Assembly (NCBI GenBank): GCA_965215475.1
Contig: OZ244061.1
Span: 2,232,001-2,296,000, forward strand
From: Bin80 sp965215475
Lineage (GTDB): Bacteria > Bacteroidota > Rhodothermia > Rhodothermales > Bin80
Reading direction: 5' to 3'
Length of the DNA: 64,000 nt
The position numbers and the translations under genes are program-made. The stretch's first letter is position 1. The number at the start of each line of letters is the position of its first letter. Under the pieces are notes generated by a model. It saw nothing but the letters and a program-made list of their open reading frames with translations. It made no database searches and was not told where the DNA came from. Shown in pieces: positions 54,677-64,000 of this stretch.

Positions 54677-57028
54677 TCAGTTGCGGACCGGACGGTTATG
54701 TTTCAGTAAACCTGCAATGCGTTCCTGTGTCTTCGGTTGTCCCAGAAGACCGAGAAACACTTCCCGCTCTAAATCCAGTAGATAGGACTCAGATACCTCC
54801 TGTGTAATACTTAAATCTCCGCCTGTAAATACATAAGCCAGTTGCTTCGTCAAATATAGATCATAATCACTGATGAATTTGCCTTGATGTAACTGGTACG
54901 CCGCCGTATTTAATGCCGCGGCTCCGGGACGCCCGAGTACACGAATATTTTGAGGTACCGGCGGACGATAACCTTGGGCAAAAAGCCGCAGAACCTCATG
55001 CTTTGCGGCATGAAAACGTCGGGTACCATTCATGACAATACATGTGTGAGCAGGAAGAAAACCTAGGTCACACGCCTCCTCTGCGCTGGTAGAGACCGTT
55101 GCCTTGGCAACAGTTTCAAAGTACCGCATCACATCCAGCAGCAAGTTACTTTCATATCCATGATTCTCTCTGCTGGCCTTCGCAGCAAGACGCATGCTTC
55201 CTGTACCTGCCGGAATCAAACCAACTCCCAACTCAACAAGACCAGCATACGTTTCTGCAGAGGCAACGGGATTCATAGAAGACATGACGAGCTCGCATCC
55301 CCCGCCGAGTGCTCGTTGATGCGCAGCCACCACGACCGGCTTGCGTGCATAGTGTACCCGCTGCATTGCCGATTGGAAATGAGCAATATACTGTTCAATT
55401 TCTCTAAAATTGCCGGTTTGTAATGCTCCGGCAAGTTCTGTCAAGTTGGCCCCCACAGAAAAGTGATTTCCTTCATTTCCAATCACCAATCCGTACAAAT
55501 CAGGGCTATTTTCAACGAAGTCAATCGCATCCAGTATCCCGCTAATCACCTTGCTTCCCAGTGTGCAGGCCTTGGAGCGGAATTCAAATAAAGCAACCCC
55601 GTCTCCCAGATTAACCAGGCCGGATTCCTCGTTTGACCATAGGTCTCGTTTGGAATCTAGTTTAATGGATTCCAAAGAACGCTCTGCAGCGGACACCTTT
55701 TGGGCTTCATATTCTTTTTGGGCGGGGATATAAACGCCTCGGTCTGTGTAGAAAGATGCATTGCCTGGTATATCCAACACCCACTCAGGTAGCACAAGAC
55801 CCTCTTTGGTCATCGCTTCCCTCACGGTATTAAACCCAATCGCATCCCACGTTTCAAAAGGTCCCATCTCCCATCCAAATCCTGAACAGATTGCCTGATC
55901 AACACATGCTGGGCTATCGGTCACCTCACCGATTCTCCTTGTCGCATATGCCATGAGATCAAGCATTGTAGTCCGAAAGAAAACGCCTGCACGTCCTTCA
56001 TCTTCAAACAAGGCAGATAGACGACGATGGAGCGGACCTGCTGATTTGATTTTGCGAAGATCTCCGAGATCCAGTTCTGAAGGATCTTCATATTGTCCTG
56101 AAACGAGATTGAGAGATCGAATTATGCGACCTTCCTTACGATAAAATCCCGCTTTGGTTTTTGCTCCCAGTGCTCCCTGACGTACCAATTCTTTCAGTAT
56201 GTCCGGCACACTGAAACGCTCTCTGCTTTCGTCTTGTGGAACGCTCTCATAAAGGTTGGTACACACAAGCTGCATCACATCCAACCCAACCAGATCGGCT
56301 GTTCTGAATGTGGCAGATCTAGGACGGCCAGCCAGGGGGCCAGTCAGGGTATCAATTTCCTCAATCGTGTAGTTTCCAGTGACGAATTGTTCGATTGCTC
56401 CCATCATACCGTAGATCCCAATTCGATTGGCAATGAAATACGGGACATCATTCGCCTGTACAACATTCTTACCTAAGTGGACACGGGCGTACCATGCAAT
56501 TTTATCCAGTACTCGGGGGTTCGTATCGGCGTGAGGAATGATTTCAAGAAGGCGGAGATATCGAGGGGGATTAAAGAAATGCGTTCCCAGAAAACGTTGC
56601 CGAAAATCCAGACTGCGACCCTGAATAAGTGCCTGAATCGGAATTCCACTGGTGTTCGTAGATACGATATTGTTCGGGCCTATATGTGTTTCAATTTTTT
56701 CCAGCAAGGTCTGTTTGATATCCAGGCGCTCTACCACGGCTTCAATGATCCATTCGATCTCCGAAATTTTCTTCAGATCATGTTCAATCGTTCCGTAGCG
56801 AATACGTTGGCTGGTGGCACGCGTAAAAAACGGGCTCGGTTTCAATTTTGATACCGCCTTCAGGTGTTTCTTGACCAGTGCACGCGGATCAGAGCCTTCC
56901 GAAGCTAAATCCAGAAGTAAAACTTCGACACCAGCATTGGCTAGATGAGCGGCGATCTGAGCTCCCATCGTACCCGCACCAATTACTGCCGCTGTCCGAA
57001 ACGGAAGGTGTGTAGAATTTCTTTTCAT
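54677..57028 (-). CDS. fadB: 3-hydroxyacyl-CoA dehydrogenase / enoyl-CoA hydratase bifunctional protein
   Basis: The intact 783-residue protein has the NAD-binding dehydrogenase first (AVIGAGTMGAQIAAHLANAG at about 14-33, then FLGTHFFNPPRYLRLLEIIP with the catalytic His) and its helical C-domain over about 200-420. An enoyl-CoA hydratase/isomerase domain is in the last third (YGLVIGNEGNHFSVGANLTE, ALGGGCELVMSSMNPVASAE). This order is reverse to E. coli FadB and is common in Bacteroidota and Actinobacteria. It hydrates enoyl-CoA and oxidises the hydroxyacyl-CoA. It heads the fadB-fadA pair. The gene symbol is by function, not strict orthology. Confidence 0.92.
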   Translation of the reverse strand: MKRNSTHLPFRTAAVIGAGTMGAQIAAHLANAGVEVLLLDLASEGSDPRALVKKHLKAVSKLKPSPFFTRATSQRIRYGTIEHDLKKISEIEWIIEAVVERLDIKQTLLEKIETHIGPNNIVSTNTSGIPIQALIQGRSLDFRQRFLGTHFFNPPRYLRLLEIIPHADTNPRVLDKIAWYARVHLGKNVVQANDVPYFIANRIGIYGMMGAIEQFVTGNYTIEEIDTLTGPLAGRPRSATFRTADLVGLDVMQLVCTNLYESVPQDESRERFSVPDILKELVRQGALGAKTKAGFYRKEGRIIRSLNLVSGQYEDPSELDLGDLRKIKSAGPLHRRLSALFEDEGRAGVFFRTTMLDLMAYATRRIGEVTDSPACVDQAICSGFGWEMGPFETWDAIGFNTVREAMTKEGLVLPEWVLDIPGNASFYTDRGVYIPAQKEYEAQKVSAAERSLESIKLDSKRDLWSNEESGLVNLGDGVALFEFRSKACTLGSKVISGILDAIDFVENSPDLYGLVIGNEGNHFSVGANLTELAGALQTGNFREIEQYIAHFQSAMQRVHYARKPVVVAAHQRALGGGCELVMSSMNPVASAETYAGLVELGVGLIPAGTGSMRLAAKASRENHGYESNLLLDVMRYFETVAKATVSTSAEEACDLGFLPAHTCIVMNGTRRFHAAKHEVLRLFAQGYRPPVPQNIRVLGRPGAAALNTAAYQLHQGKFISDYDLYLTKQLAYVFTGGDLSITQEVSESYLLDLEREVFLGLLGQPKTQERIAGLLKHNRPVRN

Positions 57029-57281
57029 TCGATTGTCTAACGATCTAATCCTGTTAGAACCTTCTACGTCACTACGGTTCCATTAAAATGAAAATGCCCC
57101 GTAACTCTTTGCACTCCACAGTATAAATTGGGTGGAGCATGTTCAGGAAACAGAGGTTTTTCTTGGTGATCTCTGTAACGTAAGATTCTGAAGATCGGTC
57201 GAAGAACCTCGACTTGCTCAGCCTGTTCTCATGCCCACAGTACGCGGTATTCCATGAGCAGAAAAATGTTTCCTCAACAAT

Positions 57282-57310
57282 TCGTGATCAGGTTAGCTAC
57301 CTGATCACGA
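57282..57310 (-). terminator. Hairpin with perfect 12-bp arms after the DUF4097 gene
   Basis: TCGTGATCAGGT (57282-57293) and ACCTGATCACGA (57299-57310) enclose TAGCT. It begins 6 bp past the stop of the DUF4097 gene. On the minus strand it is followed by AATTGTTG, a weak T-tract. Position and strength suit a terminator. Confidence 0.6.
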
Positions 57311-57316
57311 TTCCAA

Positions 57317-58222
57317 TTAATGTCGACGCAGAGACACATTCCCAACTCCGGCGGCCATGACGATGGACGCATCGCCACCCCCATTGAGTTCACCGGAAAA
57401 AGAGTGAGATAGCAGTTTTTTGGAGACCTCAATCGGAAACTCACAGGTCACTGTCCCTAAACTCGCTGTCCCACGTACCTCGGCCTGAACATCTTCAGAC
57501 AGGGAGAGCGATACATTTCCAGCACCTGTACGTAATTTACTTTCTCCTCGGGGTTGCCCCAACATTTCTACGGTTACATTGCCGGTTCCTGCTACTGCGT
57601 GTAATGCTTCTACTTGGGCATAGATGGAGAGATTTCCTGCCCCGGTCACAACATCGGCCTCTTCCAGATCTCCGGAAATCTCAATATTACCAGCACCGGA
57701 TTTTACATCAACTTCCCCTTCAATGTCCTCTAGTAGGATATTTCCTGCTCCCGTACGTCCTGTTATTTCCCCACTGGTTTCCGTGATCGTGATATTACCA
57801 GCACCGGATTTGAAATCTACATGGTACTCGTCGGGGATGCGTACGGTCAGTCGAATTTTGATCGCCGAGCCCTTACGCCATCGCATTTGCCTGCGATCCT
57901 CTTCTACTCGCGACTGAATACTGACATCGTTTCCGTCTTTGCCAAATTCGTAGCGGTGCCCCGACTGGAGAATCCTTTCGGCTTCCTCAGAACTTTCTGC
58001 TCTTGCTCGTCGCTCAAGTTCAATCTTTACAAAATTGCCACCTGTAGCCTCAATTTCCACATTCCCCCTGTCCAAATCAAGGGTAAGTTGACCACCCGGA
58101 TTTACCCTGTACTCTTTTTTAATTACATCCCGAGCTGTGGGCATCGACTTGAATGCCGCCAAGATCAATATGGCTAGGAGCGTGAAACCAAAAGTCTTCG
58201 TATAGGCAAAAGAGCGTTTCAT
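57317..58222 (-). CDS. DUF4097-type beta-helical secreted protein
   Basis: The 301-residue protein has a signal peptide (GFTLLAILILAAFKS) and then a repetitive beta-structure in which GAGN recurs: VDFKSGAGNITITETSG, GRTGAGNILLEDI, VKSGAGNIEISGDL, VTGAGNLSIYAQV, and RTGAGNVSLSLSE, over about residues 130-260. Such DUF4097/DUF2807 (adhesin-like) proteins are common in Bacteroidota as exported beta-helices of unknown role. It is a single gene, followed by a strong hairpin. Function is unknown; surface or periplasmic location is likely. Confidence 0.87.
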   Translation of the reverse strand: MKRSFAYTKTFGFTLLAILILAAFKSMPTARDVIKKEYRVNPGGQLTLDLDRGNVEIEATGGNFVKIELERRARAESSEEAERILQSGHRYEFGKDGNDVSIQSRVEEDRRQMRWRKGSAIKIRLTVRIPDEYHVDFKSGAGNITITETSGEITGRTGAGNILLEDIEGEVDVKSGAGNIEISGDLEEADVVTGAGNLSIYAQVEALHAVAGTGNVTVEMLGQPRGESKLRTGAGNVSLSLSEDVQAEVRGTASLGTVTCEFPIEVSKKLLSHSFSGELNGGGDASIVMAAGVGNVSLRRH

Positions 58223-58364
58223 GATCAGATCAGGATTTATGAAAAGCGTTTCATGATGCTCTAAGGCTACGAAGGGCCGGGTTATAAAGTTACAAAGGAG
58301 TCTTGATCTATCTGAATCCTGAAGGCATGATCACAGTTAAATTCCCGGCAGTTGATCAATTTTG

Positions 58365-58811
58365 ATGGCAAAGGTTACTCTCAAGCATTTGGACGACAGG
58401 TTTCACTTCCTTGGTACAAACAGTAGCGGGAATTCGTTGCATTTTGATACGAGCCCTGAAGAAGGGGGAGGTGGCCAAGGCGTTGGGCCAATGCAGGCGG
58501 TCGCCATGGCTCTTGGCGGGTGTAGTGGAATTGATATTATTATGATTCTCAGAAAGCAGCGCCAGGAGCTACAGAAATTTGATACAACCATTACATATGA
58601 GCGTGCCGAACAGAAAACTCCTTCGTTGTTTACGCAACTGCATGTTCATTATGAGTTTGAGGGAGAGTTGGATCCAGACAAAGTCCTCCGTGCTGTAGAT
58701 TTGAGTGTCAACAAGTATTGCTCTGTGGCAAAGATTCTGAAAAAAACTGCTCCCATTACCGTGAGTTGGTCGATCAATGGCCAACACTATTCCTTAGAAA
58801 CTGCAAACTAA
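58365..58811 (+). CDS. OsmC-family protein (copy 1)
   Basis: Started at the ATG at 58365 (MAKVTLKHLDDRF, 148 residues). The two family cysteines are in MALGGCSGIDIIMIL and VNKYCSVAKIL, with the loop PMQAVAMAL before the first. OsmC/Ohr-type proteins reduce organic hydroperoxides with paired cysteines in the cytoplasm, though many members have unproven substrates. A second OsmC-like gene follows after 12 bp, so both form one operon. Confidence 0.88.
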   Translation: MAKVTLKHLDDRFHFLGTNSSGNSLHFDTSPEEGGGGQGVGPMQAVAMALGGCSGIDIIMILRKQRQELQKFDTTITYERAEQKTPSLFTQLHVHYEFEGELDPDKVLRAVDLSVNKYCSVAKILKKTAPITVSWSINGQHYSLETAN

Positions 58812-58823
58812 AATCAGACTACG

Positions 58824-59255
58824 ATGAGTGTAAATCATGCGAATGCATCCTGGGAAGGAGACTTAAAATCCGGTAGCGGACATATTAAAACTGATCGGGG
58901 ATCTCTTGATACCCCCTTTACATTTGGTTCTCGCTTTGAGGGAAGCCCCGGAATCGGTCCAGAAGATCTGGTGGCGGCAGCCATTTCTGGTTGTTTTTCC
59001 ATGGCTCTTTCGAATGAGCTTGATGGTCGGGGAAATACGGTTACTCGTGTAGATACCCGCGCAACGGTGACACTTGGACCAGATCCCGCGGGCGGGTTTC
59101 ATATCTCGAGTATTGACCTAGTTGTCCGTGCAAATGTACCCGGTATAGATGATGCTGCATTCCAAGATGCCGCAGAGGCAACCCGTACCGGTTGTCCCAT
59201 AGCAAAGCTCTATACGGGTACCAAGATCAATCTCGACGCAGCACTTGAGTCTTGA
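58824..59255 (+). CDS. osmC: OsmC-family peroxiredoxin (copy 2)
   Basis: The 143-residue protein has GSRFEGSPGIGPEDLVAAAI, the first Cys in SGCFSMALSNELD and the second in RTGCPIAKLYTG, the OsmC arrangement. It should detoxify organic hydroperoxides in the cytoplasm, with electrons from a dihydrolipoyl or thiol donor. It lies 12 bp after the first OsmC-like gene, and the two proteins differ markedly, so they may have separate substrates. It converges with the large helicase gene. Confidence 0.9.
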   Translation: MSVNHANASWEGDLKSGSGHIKTDRGSLDTPFTFGSRFEGSPGIGPEDLVAAAISGCFSMALSNELDGRGNTVTRVDTRATVTLGPDPAGGFHISSIDLVVRANVPGIDDAAFQDAAEATRTGCPIAKLYTGTKINLDAALES

Positions 59256-59315
59256 TCCCGTTCGATGTGACGGGTGGATATTTGAGGTGTAGTAGTTTTT
59301 GGCCCTTGTCGAGGT

Positions 59316-62300
59316 TTATCTGTCTTTCAGGCTTAGCGTCTCGTCGGGCATTTTAATCAGAGAACCATCATCTATCAGGGGAAGCACGTGATGAACTACC
59401 TGTTTTTTGAGGGATCCGCTTGTAGATTTGAAACCAAACATCCGGGCGACTTCCACGGTGCATTCGTGGGTTTTAATTCCAAAGCACCGCTCAACGGCAA
59501 GTAGGATCGCAATACGATACTCCTGAGGAGAGATCATTTCTGGGTTTTTCAGAAAAGGCTTTTCCAGTTTACTGCGGTCACGTACATGGACTTCGCTCCC
59601 AGGCTTCTTCAAGAAGGCATGCCCGGAATTACATCTCTCAATCAGGCCTTGGTGCACGGCGAGATCAATTGCATCATGGATCGTTTCTTTGATGAGCTTC
59701 CCCGTACTGTCATATCCCCATGCTGCTCGCGTCTTTCGAACAATGACATCTTGGTGAACCGGTCCTTCCACCTCGACAATGTCCGTGATTATATCCGTAA
59801 TCTCTTCCGCTGGAGCATCATGGATAGGATAATAATCGGCTCGACTTGGATAATGACTGCTATCAAACTCTTCATAATATGTCCGAGTTGATTCGGAAAG
59901 AGACTCGGGTTTCTTTTCCCTGACGACCGCAGGCTGACGCGGGGTATGAGAAGAACGGCTGGGTATTTTTACATGTGCCTGACGAATGGCGTCGATCGCC
60001 CGCCTGGTTTCGGTCTCGGGGTTCGCAAACCAGTCGGTACTCCAAATCCGATGGAAGGTCCAGCCCTTGTTTTCGAGAAGCGTTTGTCGCATCCGGTCTC
60101 GCTCTCGTGCCCAGTGTGATGAATGGTATCTTGCTCCGTCGCATTCAATGGCCAATATGTACGCACCTTCTCGGTTTGGATCTCTGACAGCAAGGTCAAT
60201 CAGGAATCCTTCAGATCCAACCTGATAGTCGACTTCGTATCCATATCCTCTGACTGCATTTGCGACGGCTTCCTCAAATGGGCTGTCCGGTTCTTTTCCA
60301 GTGATCACAGGGACATCCATTTCTCCTGTTTCTGCATATTTCAGAAAGGTCTTGAGCATGTAGGGGCCTCTATGTCGTGCTTCATCATGTTTTATATCGG
60401 TATGGCGTATGGAAGAGAATACACGACATTGCTTCTTTGCCCTTGTGAAGAGGACATTCAGGCGGCGTTCTCCACCTTCATTGGAGACCGGTCCAAAATT
60501 CTGAAAGAGACGTCCATCTTCAGTTCTTCCATATCCGATAGAGATAAAGATCACATCCCGCTCATCTCCCTGCACGGTTTCCAGATTTTTGACAAAGAAG
60601 GGATTCTCTTTGGCCTCGCTACAGAAAGAGTTGAGTTCGGGGTAGATGGCTCGCATCTGCTCGGCTTCATTTTGAATGGTTGCCTGCTGTGATTGACTCA
60701 TTGCTACAACACCGAGCGATTCATTGGGACGCTCTCTGGCGTGTTCCAGAACCGCGTTCATGATCGTCTCAGCTTCCTTTGGATTATGCCCCTTCCCACT
60801 ACCCCGGTAATAGATCCCATCCACAAACTCAAAGGAGAGTCCCAGATGAGTACTCGTCTGGGAAGGACTAGGGGGACAGACCAGCTTGTTTCCATAGAAT
60901 TCCTGATTCGAAACTTCGATCAGTGATTCATGTTTTGACCTATAATGCCATTTGAGCATACACCCGGGCATGCCTCGGGCCTCACATAATGCGAGGATGC
61001 TTTCCATATCCCCAACTTGGCCTGCAATTACCTCTTCCAGATCCAGTTTCTCCTCTTCCTCATCAACCGTGACCAGTTTCTCGAAGAACATGGTTGGAGG
61101 CAACTGTTTTTGATCTCCAACAATAATCGTCCGTTTTGCCCGCATCACGGCACCAATGGCATCTGCAGGCCTCACCTGACTCGCTTCATCAATAATTAGG
61201 AGATCAAACTTTAGTCCACCTGGATCCAGGTACTGAGTAACCGACAAAGGGCTCATCAGAAAGACCGGTTTGATTTTCTGGACGGCATCTCCCACTTCTT
61301 TCAAGAATCTTCTCAGGGGCATATGACGACTTTTCTTTTTTGCCTCACCGCGGAGCACCCCCATCTTCCCACGTGTACCCTCTGGAATAGATGCATAATG
61401 TGCGGACATAACTTCCTGTGAGCTGAGGTTCAGTAAGGCAGCATCTAGGCCCATGAATTCTTCAACCAAAATCGACCGCTCCCGTCCACTCATACGACTC
61501 AGGTTAGGGTTCATGTCGCTGAATCGCTTATACAATGCCTCTGCACGGATATAGTCGTAAGTATCACAAGCATACTCAGCTGCTAGCCTGCCATCCGCCA
61601 GTCGGGTTCGAAGTTCATCGAGGCCTCGTTCACTGACTGCATTTGCGTTGTCAAATAGTTGAATCCAGACATCCTGTCCCTCGGGGTTTTTTTTCCAGAG
61701 AGAGATTCGAGCCATGATATCTTCGAGGGGGACATTTTGGATGGAGTCTTCATCGAATGCATGTTGGAGGTTCAAGTCACATAGATGCACGATTTCGTCC
61801 CATTTCTTTTCAACCAACCGGAGACACTTCTGTAACTGGCTTACCAGTTTTTCAGGGTCTTCACTCTCAGGCCAGTTCTGGATTTGGGTTTGAAGTAGTT
61901 CAGAGGAGCCGAGCAGTGCGATCTGTTTATTGATCCATTGGGCCGCCTCCAGTGGAGCGGTCACATCTGATTTCCATCCTCGCCATAATGGTCCAAGCAT
62001 CAGTTCTCCCAGAGCTTTCTGTTCGTCAATTTCCTGAATCTGGGTCCGGTGGTCTATGAGCGCATCTAAGAGTTTCAATCGATCCGAAATGGATGCAGGA
62101 AGATTTTTGGAGGCTTGTTTCAGTTCTTTTAAAGCAGCTCTATAGGGGCCGCTCAGCCAGCGGAAAAATGAGGTTTTGCGTCTAGAGATCTCGCGCTTCT
62201 CCGCGTTCCAATCTCGCTCAAAAGCACTTGGGATCACAGAAGCTTCGAGTTCAGTACGGACCGTCTGCTCTTTTTGTATTGCTTCAAATAACCGTTGCAA

Positions 62301-64000
62301 TTTTTCACAATGGCGAATGACATCTTCTTTTTCCACTAGCCGATCTATATCCGTAGGCTTATTCTCCATGGATTGGATCAACCGGAGTACCTTGTCAACA
62401 AAAATTAATCCTTTCTCTTTCGGAATACTTAATGCCTTGCATGAATGATCAAGGCAGATCATTAGCTCACGAAGATGCTGCTGGAATTGGGTGAGGTGAT
62501 CCATAAGGCGGTCGCGGTCCATCGGAGTCATTTTACGGTTTGCTCCTCGCCAGTCGTGAGATCCTTCAGGTCCATAGATCTCTGTTAGCTCCGCGAGTTG
62601 TTCGACCTCTTTTCGTGCTGACTGCGCGACGTCTGGGCTCCAGGTTGCCGTTTCTTCTATGTGGTAGTTTGGTCTCGGCAGATCTGGATGTGCCATTAAC
62701 CTGGTTAGTTGGCCGATAATGTTGTAGGGGGTTTGTCCGCTTATCTCATCGATGGTATGAAGCTGTTTGGATAATTCGTTCAACTCATCTCTCACGGTCT
62801 TCAAGCGCTCGTACTGAGAGTCGTCCCCCGGTCGAGGTGGTCCCAAGTTCAACGTTTCCCCAAGATTATGATAGATCGCTTTTTTCTGGGCTTTGGTAGA
62901 GTGCATTTCTAGGCACAGGGGGCCAAGCCCACATGCTTCCAGCCGATCATGCACGACATCAAGCGCTGCTCGTTTTTCTGCTACAAACAACACGTTCTGA
63001 TGGTCACGAACCGATACCGCAATGATGTTCGCGATGGTTTGTGACTTTCCGGTTCCGGGTGGTCCTTGAACGATCATATTTCGGCCATCTCGTACCGCCG
63101 CAATGACGCGAGTCTGCGACGCATCAGCTTCCATGATATGTCCCAGGTCCTGAGGGTTCAAATATCGATCGTCAAGATTCTCATCTGGGTCAAACAGTGG
63201 AGAAGCATCACCAAAGCCCCCACACAATAGCTGCTGCATCAAATCGTTCGGCTCTGCATGATCCAAATCTCTGGACATGAGAAACTTCCCAGATGAATAG
63301 AATCCCAACTGGATCGTGTCCGCATATACACTCCAGTTTTCACGAGCACTGACCATGCGATTTACCGGTCGGTAATACTCAGATGGTACCCACTCTTCTC
63401 CCTCTGGCCACGGTGGTAGCCTGAGATCAAAATCGCTTTTGAGAAAAGCATCAAAGGAATGATTGGGTTCCAGGTCCTGATCTCGTAGTAGAAGTTTGAA
63501 ATTGTCTTTTACTCCTTCACGTATTAACTCGACGGGGAGTAGGATAAGTGGAGCAAAGCGTTCGATACTGGAAGAAGAACTCTCGAACCAACGCACGAAA
63601 CCCAAAGCGAGGAAAAGAGGATTGGCACCCTGTTCTTCCAGAGAGCTGTTTGAATCACGATAGAGCTGTAGAAGGCGCTTGTGCAGGGCATCCTTGGTCA
63701 GACGAGTCTGCAGGTTACGATCTGTATGTTTTGCACTGGGAGGGGGTGGGTCTGGAATAAAGATGTTTTCCATGATTTCAGGTTCCTCATATCCGTCTCT
63801 GGAATGAGTGAACTGCATCTTTTTCTTTTTATGGACCAGCAATTGAAACACTTCATCGGATCGCTCTTCAATGATATCAAGGTGTTTGCCACGATTTTTT
63901 CCGATGGGAGAATGGATGAGACGATTCCTCTTGCTAGTGTCAATAAGACGCTCTTTGAGAGATTTAATTGCTTGACTCCAACCCTTCGGGGGTGGAGAGA
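59316..64000 (-). CDS. DUF4011 / superfamily 1 helicase / Vsr-like nuclease / DUF3320 protein (5' end off right edge)
   Basis: The minus-strand frame is open from the stop at 59316 to the window edge, 1560 codons, with no start seen; KERLIDTSKRNRLIHSPIG near 63930 is DUF4011-like N-terminal sequence. Domains in order of translation are SF1 helicase motif I VQGPPGTGKSQTIANII near 63080-63030, motif II FDLLIIDEASQVRPADA, motif III VGDQKQLPPTMFF, then VQGDERDVIFISIGYGR and VLFTRAKKQCRVF. A restriction-like nuclease (EAVANAVRGYGYEV, ILAIECDGARYHSSHWARER) follows near 60280-60100, and the C-terminus is a DUF3320-like region. This architecture has been reported in the phage-defence system Hhe. Residues of the nuclease core are present, so it is probably active. 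Confidence 0.88.
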   Translation of the reverse strand, partial: SPPPKGWSQAIKSLKERLIDTSKRNRLIHSPIGKNRGKHLDIIEERSDEVFQLLVHKKKKMQFTHSRDGYEEPEIMENIFIPDPPPPSAKHTDRNLQTRLTKDALHKRLLQLYRDSNSSLEEQGANPLFLALGFVRWFESSSSSIERFAPLILLPVELIREGVKDNFKLLLRDQDLEPNHSFDAFLKSDFDLRLPPWPEGEEWVPSEYYRPVNRMVSARENWSVYADTIQLGFYSSGKFLMSRDLDHAEPNDLMQQLLCGGFGDASPLFDPDENLDDRYLNPQDLGHIMEADASQTRVIAAVRDGRNMIVQGPPGTGKSQTIANIIAVSVRDHQNVLFVAEKRAALDVVHDRLEACGLGPLCLEMHSTKAQKKAIYHNLGETLNLGPPRPGDDSQYERLKTVRDELNELSKQLHTIDEISGQTPYNIIGQLTRLMAHPDLPRPNYHIEETATWSPDVAQSARKEVEQLAELTEIYGPEGSHDWRGANRKMTPMDRDRLMDHLTQFQQHLRELMICLDHSCKALSIPKEKGLIFVDKVLRLIQSMENKPTDIDRLVEKEDVIRHCEKLQRLFEAIQKEQTVRTELEASVIPSAFERDWNAEKREISRRKTSFFRWLSGPYRAALKELKQASKNLPASISDRLKLLDALIDHRTQIQEIDEQKALGELMLGPLWRGWKSDVTAPLEAAQWINKQIALLGSSELLQTQIQNWPESEDPEKLVSQLQKCLRLVEKKWDEIVHLCDLNLQHAFDEDSIQNVPLEDIMARISLWKKNPEGQDVWIQLFDNANAVSERGLDELRTRLADGRLAAEYACDTYDYIRAEALYKRFSDMNPNLSRMSGRERSILVEEFMGLDAALLNLSSQEVMSAHYASIPEGTRGKMGVLRGEAKKKSRHMPLRRFLKEVGDAVQKIKPVFLMSPLSVTQYLDPGGLKFDLLIIDEASQVRPADAIGAVMRAKRTIIVGDQKQLPPTMFFEKLVTVDEEEEKLDLEEVIAGQVGDMESILALCEARGMPGCMLKWHYRSKHESLIEVSNQEFYGNKLVCPPSPSQTSTHLGLSFEFVDGIYYRGSGKGHNPKEAETIMNAVLEHARERPNESLGVVAMSQSQQATIQNEAEQMRAIYPELNSFCSEAKENPFFVKNLETVQGDERDVIFISIGYGRTEDGRLFQNFGPVSNEGGERRLNVLFTRAKKQCRVFSSIRHTDIKHDEARHRGPYMLKTFLKYAETGEMDVPVITGKEPDSPFEEAVANAVRGYGYEVDYQVGSEGFLIDLAVRDPNREGAYILAIECDGARYHSSHWARERDRMRQTLLENKGWTFHRIWSTDWFANPETETRRAIDAIRQAHVKIPSRSSHTPRQPAVVREKKPESLSESTRTYYEEFDSSHYPSRADYYPIHDAPAEEITDIITDIVEVEGPVHQDVIVRKTRAAWGYDSTGKLIKETIHDAIDLAVHQGLIERCNSGHAFLKKPGSEVHVRDRSKLEKPFLKNPEMISPQEYRIAILLAVERCFGIKTHECTVEVARMFGFKSTSGSLKKQVVHHVLPLIDDGSLIKMPDETLSLKDR

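Noticed and set aside
1..64000. All frame breaks are sequencing errors
   Set aside because: Frames of 2.8 to 4.7 kb (PSD1, GDSL fusion, ThuA fusion, helicase) are uninterrupted, and the breaks cluster in insertion sequences and accessory genes. Individual homopolymer cases (16745, 52744) remain open to miscall.

Overview
The window reads as a piece of a mid-GC bacterial chromosome from the Bacteroidota/Rhodothermota side of the tree. This is an inference from gene content: a GWxTD-domain protein, a SPOR lipoprotein, DUF2911 and DUF4097 proteins, an HCDH-first FadB-like protein, a six-bladed-propeller lipoprotein beside a small Cys-rich peptide, and CsbD. Overlaid on this is a glycoside- and sulfate-ester-degrading repertoire best known from Planctomycetes and Verrucomicrobia: PSCyt/PSD1 plus DUF1501 pair, PVC-type dehydrogenases, sulfatases, DUF1080, Gfo/Idh/MocA and ThuA. 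I see no tRNA, rRNA or CRISPR array.

Layout. 1-3305: the N-terminal part of a large Eco57I-like DNA methyltransferase, running off the left edge, divergent from an AAA ATPase. 3551-17739: DUF1501 and PSCyt/PSD1 pair, a GH10 xylanase gene broken by an amber codon, an orphan Rnl2-like RNA ligase, an SLC13-type permease with RCK_C domains, a 1050-residue GDSL / PVC-dehydrogenase / cytochrome c fusion and a frameshifted sulfatase. 18211-20119: the remains of a thioredoxin-like / Cys-rich peptide / beta-propeller operon, cut at its 5' end beside a 22-bp palindrome. 20306-23840: a decayed IS630 and a well-bounded IS256-family element (28-bp inverted repeats, 9-bp target duplication) with two coupled transposase-like genes.

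23894-35905: an export-rich sugar cluster (CBM9-like protein, DUF1080, Gfo/Idh/MocA, TIM-barrel isomerase, ThuA-dehydrogenase fusion, lactonase, GarR-like dehydrogenase) that fits oxidation of glycosides to keto-sugars, cleavage and isomerisation. Housekeeping rdgB and dtd and a broken DUF2335 gene sit inside it. 36178-48838: an 11-residue-repeat membrane protein, a LarA-like protein, an intact lipoprotein sulfatase, DUF2911, SPOR, deoC, a metal/corrinoid ABC importer without its ATPase, a prenyl synthase, the GWxTD protein, CsbD and a membrane protein. 48853-57028: a beta-oxidation set (fadE, thiolase, HCDH/hydratase) split by an IS110 remnant and a second, frameshifted copy of the AAA ATPase. 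57317-64000: a DUF4097 protein, two OsmC-like proteins and a large DUF4011-helicase-nuclease-DUF3320 protein, running off the right edge, of a type linked to phage defence.

Inactivating changes are frequent (GH10, one sulfatase, IS630, IS256, DUF2335, IS110, second AAA). They fall in accessory genes, while four open frames of about 2.8 to 4.7 kb are uninterrupted, so general sequencing error is not the obvious explanation. The most novel signals are the two-gene IS256 element whose first protein lacks all three catalytic positions, the AAA paralogue pair with an A9-tract frameshift in one copy, the decapitated Cys-rich peptide operon, and two long perfect palindromes beside decayed insertion sequences.
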